The position numbers and the translations under genes were made by a program. From contig NZ_VMRJ01000001.1 of assembly GCF_007713685.1 (NCBI RefSeq), positions 726,129 to 790,128 of the forward strand: DNA of 64,000 bases, given 5' to 3'. Under the pieces are notes generated by a model that was not told the DNA's origin, searched no databases, and saw only the letters and a list, made by a program, of their open reading frames with translations. Below are positions 49,233-59,686 of this stretch, piece by piece. Origin of the DNA: Hymenobacter setariae (GTDB taxonomy: Bacteria > Bacteroidota > Bacteroidia > Cytophagales > Hymenobacteraceae). Every line of letters begins with the position of its first letter. The stretch's first letter is position 1.

Positions 49233-50051
49233 CTACTCAGCTGCCAGCACGGCCTTCATGAGGGCCGTGAGCCGAGGCTCGGCCACGGCCGCGGCAGCCA
49301 GAATATCGGCAATTACCACCGGCTTGAGCTGGCCGGGATAGCAGAGGTCCGTAATAACCGACACGGCCAGCACGGGCAGCCCTAGGTGCCGCGCCGCAAT
49401 GACTTCAGGCACAGTGCTCATGCCCACAGCATCAGCCCCGATGGTACGCAGGTAGCGGTACTCGGCCGGCGTTTCGAGCATGGGACCGGGCACGGCCACG
49501 TACACACCACGCTGGGTCGTTTCGTTCTGGCCTAGGGCCACGGCCGCAGCGCGAGCGCGGGCGAGCAGTGCCGGGTCGTAGGCAGCGTACATATCGGGGA
49601 AGCGCGGGCCGAGCTGCGCGTCATTAGGCCCGATGAGCGGGTTGCTGGGCAGTAGGTTGATGTGGTCGTCGATGAGCATCAAATCCGAGATTTGAAACTC
49701 GGGGTTGAGCCCCCCAGCCGCGTTGCTCACAAACAATTGCTTGATGCCGAGCAATTTCATCACGCGCACCGGAAACACCACCTGCTCCATCGAGTAGCCC
49801 TCGTAGTAGTGAAAGCGGCCTTGCAGCACCACCACCTTTTGACCGCTGAGCGTACCTAGGAGCAGGCGCCCGGCATGGCTCTCCACCGTGCTAACCGGGA
49901 AGTGCGGAATGTCGGCGTAACTGATTTCGTGCTGAATTTCAACTTCTTTGGCCAGTGCCCCTAAGCCAGTGCCGAGAATGATGCCGGTGCTAGGCGCAAA
50001 GTGCTGCGTTTGGGTTTGGATGAAGGCGACGGCTTCCTGGAGGTGTTGCAT
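49233..50051 (-). CDS. punA: purine nucleoside phosphorylase
   Basis: This 272-aa enzyme cleaves purine nucleosides with phosphate in nucleotide salvage. Characteristic segments are [90 protein letters not shown] and [19 protein letters not shown]. These are of the trimeric type I PNP class. Its convergent neighbour is the DUF4249 gene. Confidence 0.95.
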   Translation of the reverse strand: MQHLQEAVAFIQTQTQHFAPSTGIILGTGLGALAKEVEIQHEISYADIPHFPVSTVESHAGRLLLGTLSGQKVVVLQGRFHYYEGYSMEQVVFPVRVMKLLGIKQLFVSNAAGGLNPEFQISDLMLIDDHINLLPSNPLIGPNDAQLGPRFPDMYAAYDPALLARARAAAVALGQNETTQRGVYVAVPGPMLETPAEYRYLRTIGADAVGMSTVPEVIAARHLGLPVLAVSVITDLCYPGQLKPVVIADILAAAAVAEPRLTALMKAVLAAE

Positions 50052-50065
50052 AGGTATAAACGAAT

Positions 50066-50163
50066 AAAAGCGTCTGTCATGCTGAGCTTGCGAAGCATCT
50101 TCTCACGTTAGAGTGACCTAGCGTGAGAAGATGCTTCGCAAGCTCAGCATGACAGACGCTTTT
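50066..50163. repeat. long perfect inverted repeat (42-bp arms)
   Basis: Arms at 50,066-50,107 and 50,122-50,163 are perfect complements around a 14-bp centre. The T-rich ends would let it terminate the M1 peptidase transcript. The inner sequence GAAGCATCTT is shared with the repeats at 52,083 and 61,722. Confidence 0.85.
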
Positions 50164-50180
50164 TCAAACTTCTTGCGGTT

Positions 50181-52061
50181 TTACTGCACCGTCAGCCGGT
50201 CGTTCTTGGTGTCAGCGTCCATATACAGGCCGTGGTCGAGCGAGACGGCGCGCACGGCTTTGCTACCGGGCACCGTGATGCTGGCTTGCTGTTGGTTGGC
50301 GCGCCAGAGCTCAGGGGTGCGGTGTAGGGTTTCGGTGCTGCCGTCGGCGTAGTCCACTTTCAGGTCCACGGGCACGGCGAAACCACCGATATTCTTGATG
50401 CTGACGGTCGTGCCCTGGGCGGTTTTATCGGCTTTGGTGAGGGCCAGGTCGATGTAGTTGTTGCTGAAAAACCAGTTCTGAAAAAACCAGGTCAGGTCCT
50501 GCCCCGAGGCGTTGCTCATGGTGTTGAAGTAATCCCACGGAATGGGGTGCTTGCTGTGCCAGCGGTCCATGTAGGTATGCAGGCATTTCTTGAACAGCTC
50601 ATCGCCGAGCATATCCTTGAGGGCCAAGTAGCTGAGCGACGCCTTGCCATAGGAGTTGTTGCCGTAACCGGCCTTGAGTTCGCTGCTGGGCGTGATGATG
50701 GGCAGGTCCTGGGCGGTGCTGGGATTGTTTATCCAGTTGGTCACCCGAAACTTACGGTAGAAGTCGTCGGCCGCTGCGGTGCCGTTTTCGGCCCTGCCAA
50801 TGAGCAGCTCAAACGTGGTAGCCCAGCCCTCGTCCATGAAGGCATAACGGCTCTCGTTGATGCCCATATAAAACGGGAAGTACGTGTGGGCAATCTCGTG
50901 GTCTTGTACCAGCTGCGCAAACTGCAAATCATCGGCCGGGCTGTCGTTCACCATCATGGGGTATTCCATGTCGGCAAAGCCCTGGAAAGCCGTCATTTTC
51001 GGATACGGGTACGGCACGCCCGGCCAGTTGCGCGAAAACCACCCTAGGGCGTTCTGCCCAAACTTTACGGAAGAGTGAAAGTCCTTAGTCGCGTCGGCAA
51101 AGGCGGCCTGCACGCTGGCCCGGCGCTTGGTGGCGGGGTCCACGATGACGCTGGCCGCATCCCACACGTAATGGTCGCTGAGGCCCACCGTCATGTCCGG
51201 AATATCAGTGGCCTTCCACACCCACGTGTTCATCGGCTGCTGCGCCGTAATGCTTTTCTTGGCGAGGTCGGCGGCGGTGGCCACGTGAATCAGCTCATCA
51301 CTGGTCATCGACTTTTCGAGGCGCTTGGCCGCCGCGGGCTGCAGCACCTGCTTGGGGTTTTGGAGCGTGCCGGTGGCCCACACGATGTAGTTGGCGGGCG
51401 CCTTCACGCGCAAGGTGTAGTCGTTGAAGTCGTTGTAAAACTCCTTGTCGTTCAGGAAGGGCAGCCGGTCCCAGCCGTTGTAGTCGTCGTAGACGGCCAC
51501 CCTAGGGTAGAAATACGCCAGGAAGTACGTGGTCTTGTCAATCATGCCCTCGCGCCCGCTCTGTACTGAAAGGGGGAAGTGCCAGGCCACGGCGAGCTTC
51601 ACCGAGTCGTGCGGGGCCAGCGCCTTGGGCAGGCGCACGCTTGGCGCGGTACCTAGGTCGGGCGGCAGCGGGCGCAGTTGGCCCGCCACCTGGAAGCTGT
51701 CAATCACGACGCCCGAAGTGAGGTAGTCGGGCGATACATTGCCCTCCCGCGCCGCCTCGGGCTTGTGCACATTCATGATGATGCGCAGTACCAGCTGCTT
51801 CAGCGTGTCGGGGCTGTTGTTAAAATACGTTATCGTTTCGCGCCCCCGAATGTCGCGCGACGGCGGCGCGGCCTGCACCGTGATATCGTAGCGGCCGCGA
51901 TTTTGCCAGTACTTGGGGCCGGGGCGGCCATCGGCGGCGCGGGTGCCGCGGTCAAACGCCCGCTTGATGTCGCGGGGCTGGTAAAGCGTGGGGGTGGTTT
52001 GGGCGGTGGCGGCGTGGGCGAGGCCAGCCAGCGCTAGAGCACTTAAAAAAACGGAACGCAT
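50181..52061 (-). CDS. M1 family aminopeptidase
   Basis: This 626-aa protein has a signal peptide (SVFLSALALAGLAHAATAQT) and the gluzincin motif HEIAHTYFPFYMGINESRYA followed by DEGWATTFE (HExxH...E). The N-terminal domain is beta-sandwich like. It is a periplasmic or secreted zinc peptidase. The flanking repeats at 50,066 and 52,083 isolate it from its neighbours, so it is probably monocistronic. Confidence 0.93.
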   Translation of the reverse strand: MRSVFLSALALAGLAHAATAQTTPTLYQPRDIKRAFDRGTRAADGRPGPKYWQNRGRYDITVQAAPPSRDIRGRETITYFNNSPDTLKQLVLRIIMNVHKPEAAREGNVSPDYLTSGVVIDSFQVAGQLRPLPPDLGTAPSVRLPKALAPHDSVKLAVAWHFPLSVQSGREGMIDKTTYFLAYFYPRVAVYDDYNGWDRLPFLNDKEFYNDFNDYTLRVKAPANYIVWATGTLQNPKQVLQPAAAKRLEKSMTSDELIHVATAADLAKKSITAQQPMNTWVWKATDIPDMTVGLSDHYVWDAASVIVDPATKRRASVQAAFADATKDFHSSVKFGQNALGWFSRNWPGVPYPYPKMTAFQGFADMEYPMMVNDSPADDLQFAQLVQDHEIAHTYFPFYMGINESRYAFMDEGWATTFELLIGRAENGTAAADDFYRKFRVTNWINNPSTAQDLPIITPSSELKAGYGNNSYGKASLSYLALKDMLGDELFKKCLHTYMDRWHSKHPIPWDYFNTMSNASGQDLTWFFQNWFFSNNYIDLALTKADKTAQGTTVSIKNIGGFAVPVDLKVDYADGSTETLHRTPELWRANQQQASITVPGSKAVRAVSLDHGLYMDADTKNDRLTVQ

Positions 52062-52082
52062 GGGGTGGGCTTAAAACTCAAA

Positions 52083-52180
52083 ATCGTCTATCGTGCCGAC
52101 GAAAGGGCATCTTGGTAGTGACGCTGCAATGACGCAAGCGAACGGGCCAAGATGCTTCCTTCGTCGGCACAACAGACGAT
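52083..52180. repeat. imperfect long inverted repeat
   Basis: Arms of about 33-34 bp at both ends (ATCGTCT...GACGAT) with a few mismatches and a centre of about 31 bp. Each arm contains GTGCCGACGAA and GCATCTTGG. It lies between SppA and M1 peptidase genes. Confidence 0.75.
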
Positions 52181-52203
52181 TAGGCAACAGACAAACTATT
52201 CAA

Positions 52204-53982
52204 CTATTTAATTTCTAGCTCATAAGGCAGGCGAGCTTGCACGCCGCGCATTTGCATCAGCTGCTGGTATTGGCGCACGGCGGGGTAAAGTGGGCCCAGC
52301 TTAGCTTGCAGCAGGCGGGCTTCGGCAGCAGCCTGGTCTTCATCATCACCACCAAAGCGGCTGAAGAATTTCTCAATGGCCGATTTCTGACGCGGCAGGC
52401 GCTGCACTTTGTAGTCGTCGGCCTTGAGGTGGGCGCGGCTGGCCGCAATCTTCAGGGCATCGTCGTACGAACCCAGCACATCGACCAGGCCAATGGCTTT
52501 GCCCTCGCTACCGCTCCACACGCGGCCCGACGCAATGCGGCGCAGGCGCTCGACGGGCATGTGCCGACCTAGGGCCGCCTTGCTCGTGAAGTCGGCATAT
52601 ATCTCGTTTACTTCCAGTTGCAGCTCTTTTTTCTCGTAGTCGGTAAGCGAGCGGGTAATGGTGGGCAAGTCCGAGAACTTGCCCGTATTCACGCGGTCCA
52701 CGGTGATGCCGAGCTTGTCGGCCAGCAGCGGCTGGATGTTGGGCAGCACGCCAAACACGCCGATGCTCCCTGTAATGGTATTGGGGTGGGCCACAATAGT
52801 ATCGCAGGCCATAGCAATGAAGTAGCCGCCCGAGGCCGCCACGTCGCTCATGCTAGCGATGATGGGCTTCACTTTCTTAGTCAGCAATACCTCGCGGTAG
52901 ATGATGTCGGACGCCAGCGACGAGCCGCCCGGCGAGTTGATGCGCAGCACCACGGCCTTCACTTTATCGTCGAGGCGAGCCTTGCGGATGGCCTCGGCAA
53001 ACTTGTCGCTGCCGATGTTATCGTCTGACCCGCGGCCCGTTACGATGTCGCCCTCGGCGTAAATAACCGCGATGCGGTTGCCGCTGGTATTGCCTTCCTT
53101 CTCATCGGCCTTGTCGGCGTCTTGGTACTCACCTAGGGACACGAGGCCGGGCTTTTTATCCTTAGCTAGGCCCAGTTTGCCGCGCAGGTAGTCCTGCACC
53201 TCGTCAAAGTAGCCAAGCTTAGTCACCAGCTTCAGGCGCAGCGCGTCCTTGGCGTTGTGCACCAGCATGGAGTCAGAAATCACTTTCAGGCGCGGCTCAG
53301 GTATCTGGCGGCTGGCAGCCACCTGGCCGAGCATGTGGCCATTGAGCGAGTTGAGGTAGGCCACCGTCTGGTAGCGAGCCGAGTCCGAGAAGTTTTCGCG
53401 AAAGAATGGCTCTACAGCGCTCTTAAACGAGCCCACCCGGAAGATATACGGCTCAATCCCAGCCTTGTCGAACAGCCGCTTGTAGAACATCACCTCTGAG
53501 CTTAGGCCGTTGAACTCCAGCGTGCCCAGCGGGTGCAGGTAAATCTGGTCGGCTACGCTAGAGAGGTAGTAGCTTTTCTCGGAGGCGATTTCGTGATAGG
53601 CCACGATGAATTTGCCGCTCTTTTTAAAGTCGAGCAGCGCATCGCGCACTTCCTCCAGGCTGGCCATGCCTCCCTGCACCAACTCCAAGTTGAGCAGAAT
53701 GCCTTTGATGTCGCCGTCGGTTTTGGCCCGGCGAATTACTTCCTTTAAGTTGACCAGCCCGATGGTGGCTTGATTGCCCCCTAGGGGGTTCAAATCGGCG
53801 CTCTGAGCGCGCTCCGAGATAGGCTTATCGAGCTTCAGCTCTAGTACCGAATTAGATGCCACCGACTTTTCGGTACTGCTGCCCAGCGCCTTACCCAGCC
53901 CGATGAGCAGGATGAAACCCAACACCGAAAACAGCACCAGCCCCACTATCGTGGCCAGCACAAACTTAAAAAATTGCCTCAC
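52204..53982 (-). CDS. sppA: signal peptide peptidase SppA (67K type)
   Basis: This 592-aa membrane-bound serine protease has an N-terminal helix (FVLATIVGLVLFSVLGFILL) and two tandem domains. The catalytic Lys lies in YHEIASEKSYYLSS and the Ser in DVAASGGYFIAMACD, with NSPGGSSLASDI before it and GSIGVFGVLPN after. It degrades cleaved signal peptides and membrane remnants. The two-domain layout matches E. coli SppA rather than the short Bacillus type. Confidence 0.93.
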   Translation of the reverse strand: MRQFFKFVLATIVGLVLFSVLGFILLIGLGKALGSSTEKSVASNSVLELKLDKPISERAQSADLNPLGGNQATIGLVNLKEVIRRAKTDGDIKGILLNLELVQGGMASLEEVRDALLDFKKSGKFIVAYHEIASEKSYYLSSVADQIYLHPLGTLEFNGLSSEVMFYKRLFDKAGIEPYIFRVGSFKSAVEPFFRENFSDSARYQTVAYLNSLNGHMLGQVAASRQIPEPRLKVISDSMLVHNAKDALRLKLVTKLGYFDEVQDYLRGKLGLAKDKKPGLVSLGEYQDADKADEKEGNTSGNRIAVIYAEGDIVTGRGSDDNIGSDKFAEAIRKARLDDKVKAVVLRINSPGGSSLASDIIYREVLLTKKVKPIIASMSDVAASGGYFIAMACDTIVAHPNTITGSIGVFGVLPNIQPLLADKLGITVDRVNTGKFSDLPTITRSLTDYEKKELQLEVNEIYADFTSKAALGRHMPVERLRRIASGRVWSGSEGKAIGLVDVLGSYDDALKIAASRAHLKADDYKVQRLPRQKSAIEKFFSRFGGDDEDQAAAEARLLQAKLGPLYPAVRQYQQLMQMRGVQARLPYELEIK

Positions 53983-53984
53983 AG

Positions 53985-54391
53985 GACCGCAGATTATAAC
54001 GGATTAAACGGATTTCGTAGATACGCCCGGCGCCGCCGGGCTGACTAACTCGGGCGGCAAGATACGGCCGCTGGTTTCTGCTACCTCTATCGCGACGCGG
54101 GCTCTGGCATTACACTGGTACTAGCGCGAGTTTAGCGCAGCGTAACTCGTGCTGGCTATGACGTGGAGGCTGCGCCTCCACTGCCGCAACGCGGCAATTT
54201 TCCACTGAAAGGTAGTGTTGGCCAAACGTGGGTTGCCGCTAGCGCGGCAGTGGAGGTATAACCTCCACGTCATACCTAGGCACGAGTTACGCTGCGCTAA
54301 ACTCGCGCCAGTGTTGGGCTAGTGTTGGTAGTCAGCCCGCCGGAGGCGGGCGTATCCGTTAAATCCTAAAAATCCGTTTGAATCTGCGATT
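53985..54391. repeat. composite inverted-repeat element, about 400 bp
   Basis: The outer ends contain CAGATT, AACGGATT and GATACGCCCG in opposite orientation. Inner arms of about 65 bp (about 54,120-54,185 and 54,240-54,310) carry CGAGTTTAGCGCAGCGTAAC and its complement, with several mismatches. There is no coding sequence. The nested structure looks like a nonautonomous mobile element. It fills the gap between SppA and RarA genes. Confidence 0.7.
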
Positions 54392-55682
54392 AATAGTCGT
54401 ACTTGTCTTGCCACCAGCCGCGCAGGCGCTCCCTTATTTTGGCCTCCAGCGGGTTGTCGCCGGGGTCGTAGAAGCGGGTGCCGCTGAGGGCGTCGGGCAT
54501 GAACTCCTGGTAGGCAAAGTTGCCCACGCCGTTGTGCGAGTACTGGTAAGCATCGCCATAGCCTAGGCTTTTCATGAGCTTGGTGGGCGCATTGCGCAGG
54601 GGCACCGGTACAGGGTGCACGCCGTGCTGCCGCACCTGGGCTTGCGCCGCCCGGATGGCCGTGTAGGCCGCGTTGCTCTTGGGCGAAGTAGCGAGATAGA
54701 TAACCGTCTGACTCAGAATCAAGTCGGACTCGGGCAGGCCAATGACGGTGCAGGCCTGGAAGCAGCTTTGGGCCAGCAGTAGGGCGTTAGGATTAGCGTT
54801 GCCGATGTCTTCGGAGGAGAGAATGAGCAGGCGGCGGGCGATGAATTTGACGTCTTCGCCACCTTCCAGCATCACGGCCAGGTAGTAGAGCGCCGCGTTG
54901 GGGTCCGAGCCTCGAATACTCTTGATGAAGGCCGAAATCACGTCGTAGTGCATCTCGCCGCCCTTGTCGTAGCGCGCAATGGGGCGCTGGGCGGTTTGCT
55001 GCACGGCGGCATCGGTAAGTTGCACGCGGCCGTTAGCATCGGGTGGCGTGCTCTGTACCACCAGTTCCAGCAGACCTAGGAGCTTGCGGGCGTCGCCGCC
55101 GCTGAGAGCTAACAGTGCGTGGTCCTCGATAACATCGACCGGGATTTTGCTCAGCACCTCGTCCTCGGTCAGCGCCCGGCGAATGATTTCGCGTAGCGTT
55201 TCGGCGCTCAGGGCCTCCAGCGTGTACACCTGGCAGCGCGAAAGCAAGGCCGGAATTACTTCAAACGAAGGATTTTCGGTGGTGGCGCCGATGAGCGTGA
55301 CGGTACCGTTTTCGACCGCGCCCAACAGGGCATCTTGCTGCGCCTTGCTAAAGCGGTGAATCTCATCAATAAAGAGCACCGTGCCCGTCTGCTTCTTGGC
55401 GCGGTCTATCACGTCGCGCACGTCCTTCACGCCCGCATTGATGGCTGACAGCATAAAGAAAGGTCGCTTCAGCTCCTCGGCCAGCAGCAAAGCCAGGGTA
55501 GTTTTGCCCACGCCCGGCGGGCCCCAAAGTATGAGCGAGGGCAGGCGCCCAGCGGCCAGGTAGCGGCGTAGCACGCCATTTTCGCCCAGCAGGTGGGTTT
55601 GGCCAGCGTAGTCGGCCAGGCGGTGCGGACGGCGGCGCTCGGCCAGGGGGGCGGTAGTAGGATTATCGAAAAGCGAGGCCAT
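54390..55682 (-). CDS. rarA: replication-associated recombination protein A
   Basis: This 430-aa AAA+ ATPase acts at stalled forks. The N-terminus [20 protein letters not shown], Walker [21 protein letters not shown], Walker [21 protein letters not shown], sensor segment [20 protein letters not shown] and C-terminal tetramerisation region ([20 protein letters not shown]) are typical of RarA/MgsA. Confidence 0.95.
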   Translation of the reverse strand: MASLFDNPTTAPLAERRRPHRLADYAGQTHLLGENGVLRRYLAAGRLPSLILWGPPGVGKTTLALLLAEELKRPFFMLSAINAGVKDVRDVIDRAKKQTGTVLFIDEIHRFSKAQQDALLGAVENGTVTLIGATTENPSFEVIPALLSRCQVYTLEALSAETLREIIRRALTEDEVLSKIPVDVIEDHALLALSGGDARKLLGLLELVVQSTPPDANGRVQLTDAAVQQTAQRPIARYDKGGEMHYDVISAFIKSIRGSDPNAALYYLAVMLEGGEDVKFIARRLLILSSEDIGNANPNALLLAQSCFQACTVIGLPESDLILSQTVIYLATSPKSNAAYTAIRAAQAQVRQHGVHPVPVPLRNAPTKLMKSLGYGDAYQYSHNGVGNFAYQEFMPDALSGTRFYDPGDNPLEAKIRERLRGWWQDKYDY

Positions 55683-55690
55683 AGAGCAGT

Positions 55691-55762
55691 GTTGCGCGAA
55701 CTTTGTAGTTCGCGTCTGTTAGCGGGCAACCAAACGGACGCGAACTACAAAGTTCGCGCAAC
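55691..55762. repeat. perfect inverted repeat (26-bp arms) in divergent promoter gap
   Basis: Arms 55,691-55,716 and 55,737-55,762 are perfect complements (GTTGCGCGAACTTTGTAGTT then CGCGTC) around a 20-bp centre. It occupies most of the gap between the divergent rarA and EamA genes, so it must overlap their promoters. Confidence 0.8.
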
Positions 55763-55777
55763 GTGCGCCCCTCCCCT

Positions 55778-56704
55778 ATGGTTTCTAAGTTTCGCCTGCA
55801 CACGGCGCTGTTTCTGGTGTCGCTCATCTACGCCGGCACCTATAGCCTCGCCAAGGACATTATGCCGCACTACATGCAGCCGCTGGGCATCGTGACGCTG
55901 CGTATCAGCGGGGCGGCGCTGTTCTTTGCCTTGCTGAAACGCATAGTCGCACCCAACGACAAAATCACGGGTCGGGCCGACAACATTCGCGCGGTAGCCA
56001 GCGGGCTCCTAGGTATCGCCCTCAACCAAGTCACCTTCTTTGCGGGCCTCAACCTCACCACGCCCATCAACGCCTCGCTGCTCCAAACCGTCTCGCCCAT
56101 CGTGGTGGTGCTGGCCTCGGCGGTGCTGCTGAGCGAGAAAATCACGCCCACCCGGTTGCTAGGCATCTTATTGGGCGCGGCTGGCGCGGCGGCCCTTATC
56201 CTAAGCCGCCCCAGCACCGGCAAGGTGCCCGCCAACTTGCTGCTTGGCAACACCTATTTGCTAGTGAATGCGGCCGTGTTTGGGCTGTATTTGGTGCTAG
56301 TGGCGCCGCTTATGCGCACCTACCATGCGTTTACGGTGCTGGCGCGCATCTTCTTAGTGGGCGCCATTGTGGTAGTGCCCCTAGGGCTGCCGCAGGCCAT
56401 CGCGGCCGACTACGCGCGCTTTCCGCTCTTCATCTGGGGCGAGCTGGGTTACATGATTTTCTTTCTTACTATTCTAGCTTACCTGCTGAATAACTGGGCG
56501 TTGAAGTTTGCCTCGCCAGCGCTACTAGGCGTGTACATCTACTTGCAGCCAGTGCTGGCGGTGCTTATCGCGGTGGCCACGGGCAAGGACACGTTTACGC
56601 TGGATAAGGCCTGGCAGGCGGCGCTCATCTTCCTAGGTGTCTGGCTGGTGGGCCGCAAGCCCAAGGCGGCTGTGGAGGCCGCCCCCAGCCCGGCCGCAAG
56701 CTGA
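55778..56704 (+). CDS. EamA family transporter
   Basis: This 308-aa protein has about ten membrane segments in two EamA repeats (FLVSLIYAGTYSLAKDIMPH in the first, YLLVNAAVFGLYLVLVAPLM in the second) and ends in a Lys/Ala-rich tail. The substrate cannot be read from sequence; such carriers export metabolites. I use the ATG at 55,778, since the GTG at 55,763 lies next to the inverted repeat. Confidence 0.9.
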   Translation: MVSKFRLHTALFLVSLIYAGTYSLAKDIMPHYMQPLGIVTLRISGAALFFALLKRIVAPNDKITGRADNIRAVASGLLGIALNQVTFFAGLNLTTPINASLLQTVSPIVVVLASAVLLSEKITPTRLLGILLGAAGAAALILSRPSTGKVPANLLLGNTYLLVNAAVFGLYLVLVAPLMRTYHAFTVLARIFLVGAIVVVPLGLPQAIAADYARFPLFIWGELGYMIFFLTILAYLLNNWALKFASPALLGVYIYLQPVLAVLIAVATGKDTFTLDKAWQAALIFLGVWLVGRKPKAAVEAAPSPAAS

Positions 56705-56743
56705 ACCGTGCGGCCCGCTGGCCAGCATTGCCCTAACCAAGTT

Positions 56744-56779
56744 AAAAAAGCCTCGTTGAGTACGCAGCGAGGCTTTTTT
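56744..56779. terminator. intrinsic terminator after EamA gene
   Basis: A 12-bp perfect stem (AAAAAAGCCTCG with its complement) around a 12-nt loop, with T-runs on both strands. Confidence 0.85.
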
Positions 56780-56814
56780 GTACCCGCCCGACCTCATTAT
56801 TCCTTCATCTTAAG

Positions 56815-58749
56815 ATGACCGAAACTACTACCTCGCGTGCCACTGCGGCCGGCACGCTCATCGCCCTAGGTATCGTGTACGGCGATATTGGCACCTCGCC
56901 GCTCTATACCGTGCGCGGCGTGTTTGAGGGCCGGCCCGTGAGCGAGGCCGTGGTGCTGGGCACCGTATCGGCCGTTATCTGGACGCTCACGCTGCTCACG
57001 ACCGTCAAATACGTGCTCATCGCCATGCGGGCCGACAATAACGGCGAGGGCGGCATTTTGTCGCTCTACGCGCTACTACAGCGCCTCAATTACAAGTACT
57101 TGTACCTGCCGGCTATCGTAGGAGCTGCTGCCCTGCTGGCCGATGGCGTCATTACGCCACCCATCTCGGTGTCGTCGGCCATTGAGGGGCTGCGCATTCT
57201 AAAGCCGGAGTTGCAGACGGTGCCTATTGTGCTGGTTATTCTGCTGGGGTTGTTTACCATTCAGCAGTTTGGCACGGCCATTATCGGCAAGCTGTTCGGG
57301 CCGGTGATGCTGGTATTTTTCACCATGCTGGCGGTGCTGGGCGTGCAGTTTCTGGTGAAAGATTTCAGCGTTTTGCGGGCCTTCAACCCCTACTACGCCC
57401 TGCACATGCTGGCGAGTGAGCCGGGCGGCTTCTGGCTCCTAGGTTCCATTTTCTTGTGCAGTACGGGGGCCGAGGCGCTCTATGCCGACATGGGCCACGT
57501 GGGGCGGCCCAACATTTACGTGTCGTGGGCTTTTGTGAAAGTGTGCCTGGTGCTCAACTACCTAGGACAGGGCGCGTGGCTGCTCCAGCACCTAGGGCAG
57601 CCGCTCGGCGACCGCAATCCGTTCTTCGCCATGATTCCGGCCTGGGGGCTGCTGCCGGCCATCGGGCTGTGCACGCTGGCCACCATCATTGCCTCGCAGG
57701 CGCTCATTTCGGGCTCGTTTACGCTCATCATCGAGGCGCTGCGCCTGAATTTCTGGCCCAAGGTGAAGGTGCTCTACCCTACCGACTTGCGCGGGCAGGC
57801 CTACGTGCCATCGCTCAACTGGCTGCTGTGCGCGGGCTGTGTGGGGGTGGTGCTATACTTCCGCGAAAGCTCGAACATGGAGGCGGCCTACGGGCTGGCC
57901 ATCACCTTTACCATGCTCATGACCACGGTGTTGCTGGCGTTTTACCTGCACCTGCGCAAAGTCAGTCCCGTCTGGATAGGGCTGCTGATACTGGTCTATT
58001 TTACCATCGAGGGGTCGTTTTTGGCGGCCAACCTGCGCAAGTTTCCTGAGGGCGGCTACGTGAGCGTGCTCATGAGCCTACTGCTACTGGCCGTGATGGT
58101 GAGCTGGATACAAGGTGGCCGCCTACGCGACAGCTTCATCAAGTACGTGCCACTGGCCGACTGGCTGCCCCTGCTTAAGGAGCTGAGCGCCGATACGTCG
58201 GTGGCCAAGTACGCTACCCACCTCGTATACCTCACCGATTCGGCCGACCCGGCGCAGGTCGAGCGGGGCATCACGCACTCTATTTTTCAGAAAAGCCCCA
58301 AGCGGGCCGACGTGTACTACCTCATCCACGTCATCACCACCGACGAACCCTATACGAAAGAATATCACGTCGATACGGTACTGCCCGACGACCTGGTGCG
58401 CATCGAGTTTAAGCTGGGTTTTCGGGTTGACCACGCCATCAACTACATGTTTCGGCAAGTGGTGACGGACCTGGTAAAGACCAAGGAAATCGATATTACC
58501 TCGCGCTATAACTCGCTGCGCGAGCAAGACGTGGTGGGCGATTTTCAGTTTGTTATCCTCAATCGCACCCTACCCTACGCGCAGTCGCTGAGTGCCTGGC
58601 AGCGGCTGGTGGCGCGGCTGGCCGGCGGCCTGCGCTGGCTGGGCATCACGCAGCAAGAAAGCTTTGGGCTGGATAACTCGTCGGTGACGTTCGAAAACAT
58701 CCCATTGCTCATTCCGGAGCGGCCCGAGCTGGCCCTGACGCGGGTATAA
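56815..58749 (+). CDS. kup: KUP family potassium transporter
   Basis: This 644-aa membrane protein imports potassium. It has the family signature GIVYGDIGTSPLYTVRGVFE near the N-terminus and about 12 membrane helices, including LLADGVITPPISVSSAIEGL and GSIFLCSTGAEALYADMGHV. A cytoplasmic C-terminal domain covers the last 190 residues. Length and order fit KUP/TrkD. The preceding terminator isolates it from the EamA gene. Confidence 0.95.
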   Translation: MTETTTSRATAAGTLIALGIVYGDIGTSPLYTVRGVFEGRPVSEAVVLGTVSAVIWTLTLLTTVKYVLIAMRADNNGEGGILSLYALLQRLNYKYLYLPAIVGAAALLADGVITPPISVSSAIEGLRILKPELQTVPIVLVILLGLFTIQQFGTAIIGKLFGPVMLVFFTMLAVLGVQFLVKDFSVLRAFNPYYALHMLASEPGGFWLLGSIFLCSTGAEALYADMGHVGRPNIYVSWAFVKVCLVLNYLGQGAWLLQHLGQPLGDRNPFFAMIPAWGLLPAIGLCTLATIIASQALISGSFTLIIEALRLNFWPKVKVLYPTDLRGQAYVPSLNWLLCAGCVGVVLYFRESSNMEAAYGLAITFTMLMTTVLLAFYLHLRKVSPVWIGLLILVYFTIEGSFLAANLRKFPEGGYVSVLMSLLLLAVMVSWIQGGRLRDSFIKYVPLADWLPLLKELSADTSVAKYATHLVYLTDSADPAQVERGITHSIFQKSPKRADVYYLIHVITTDEPYTKEYHVDTVLPDDLVRIEFKLGFRVDHAINYMFRQVVTDLVKTKEIDITSRYNSLREQDVVGDFQFVILNRTLPYAQSLSAWQRLVARLAGGLRWLGITQQESFGLDNSSVTFENIPLLIPERPELALTRV

Positions 58750-58832
58750 GCCGGCCGTAGGGCAGACTAACAGCCAACCTTGCTTCCACTTGGCCGTTAG
58801 CCTACCCTAGTTTTAAGCTGGCTCATTACCTC

Positions 58833-59549
58833 ATGGATTTTACTGGAAAAAACATTCTACTCGTCGGCGCTTCGTCGGGCATTGGGCTGGCTACGGCCCA
58901 GCTGCTGCACAGCGCTGGCGCCACTCTCTACACAGCCTCGCGCCACCAGTCGGCCGAACTGGCGGCCCTAGGTACCACCCACATCACCTACGATGCCACG
59001 CAGCCCGTGGGCACTGCCTTCGACCAGCTGCCCGACGTATTGCACGGCCTCGTGTACTGCCCCGGCTCCATCAAGCTGCGGCCCTTCGAGCGGGTGCCGG
59101 TCGAGGATTTTCGCAGCGACTTTGAGCTGAACGTGCTCGGCGCGGTGCAGGCGCTGCAAGCAACTATCAAGCGCCTCAAAAAGGCCGAAGGTGGCGCCAG
59201 CGTAGTGCTGTTCAGCACGGTAGCTGCGGCCGTGGGCATGAGCTTCCATACCAGCATTGCCACCGCCAAGGCCGCCGTGGAAGGCCTCACCCGCGCCCTA
59301 GCCGCCGAGTACGCCGCCAGCGGCCTGCGCGTCAACTGCTTGGCGCCCAGCCTCACCGACACGCCCCTGGCCGCCGCCCTGCTCAACACGCCCGAGAAGG
59401 CCGAGGCCGGCGCCAAGCGCCACCCCTTGCAGCGCGTGGGCCGGCCCGACGACCTAGCCGGCATGGCCGCCTTCCTACTCTCCGACCAAGCCACGTTCAT
59501 CACGGGCCAGGTGCTAGCTGTGGATGGCGGCATGGGCAAGCTGAAATAA
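58833..59549 (+). CDS. SDR family oxidoreductase
   Basis: This 238-aa protein has the Rossmann motif [15 protein letters not shown] (NAD(P) binding), the catalytic Ser in [15 protein letters not shown] and a Lys in [14 protein letters not shown]. The usual YxxxK appears as HTSIATAK, with Ser/Thr where Tyr is expected, so activity may differ. The C-terminal [16 protein letters not shown] is standard. The substrate is unknown. Confidence 0.88.
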   Translation: MDFTGKNILLVGASSGIGLATAQLLHSAGATLYTASRHQSAELAALGTTHITYDATQPVGTAFDQLPDVLHGLVYCPGSIKLRPFERVPVEDFRSDFELNVLGAVQALQATIKRLKKAEGGASVVLFSTVAAAVGMSFHTSIATAKAAVEGLTRALAAEYAASGLRVNCLAPSLTDTPLAAALLNTPEKAEAGAKRHPLQRVGRPDDLAGMAAFLLSDQATFITGQVLAVDGGMGKLK

Positions 59550-59561
59550 TATTAGCCTGTT

Positions 59562-59662
59562 GCTTGGACTTTGTAGTCCGAGCGCAGTGAGCAGTTACGT
59601 CAGGCTGACTCCTCACACACAAGATGCTCGCTGCGCTCGCACTCGGGTTACAAAGTCCAAGC
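59562..59662. repeat. imperfect long inverted repeat
   Basis: Arms of about 32-38 bp: 59,562-59,593 and 59,625-59,662, containing GCTTGGACTTTGTA and GAGCGCAG on one side and their complements on the other. It shares ACTTTGTAGT with the repeat at 55,691. It lies between the SDR and photolyase genes. Confidence 0.75.
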
Positions 59663-59686
59663 TACTTTCTTCCTGCTCTATTTTCT

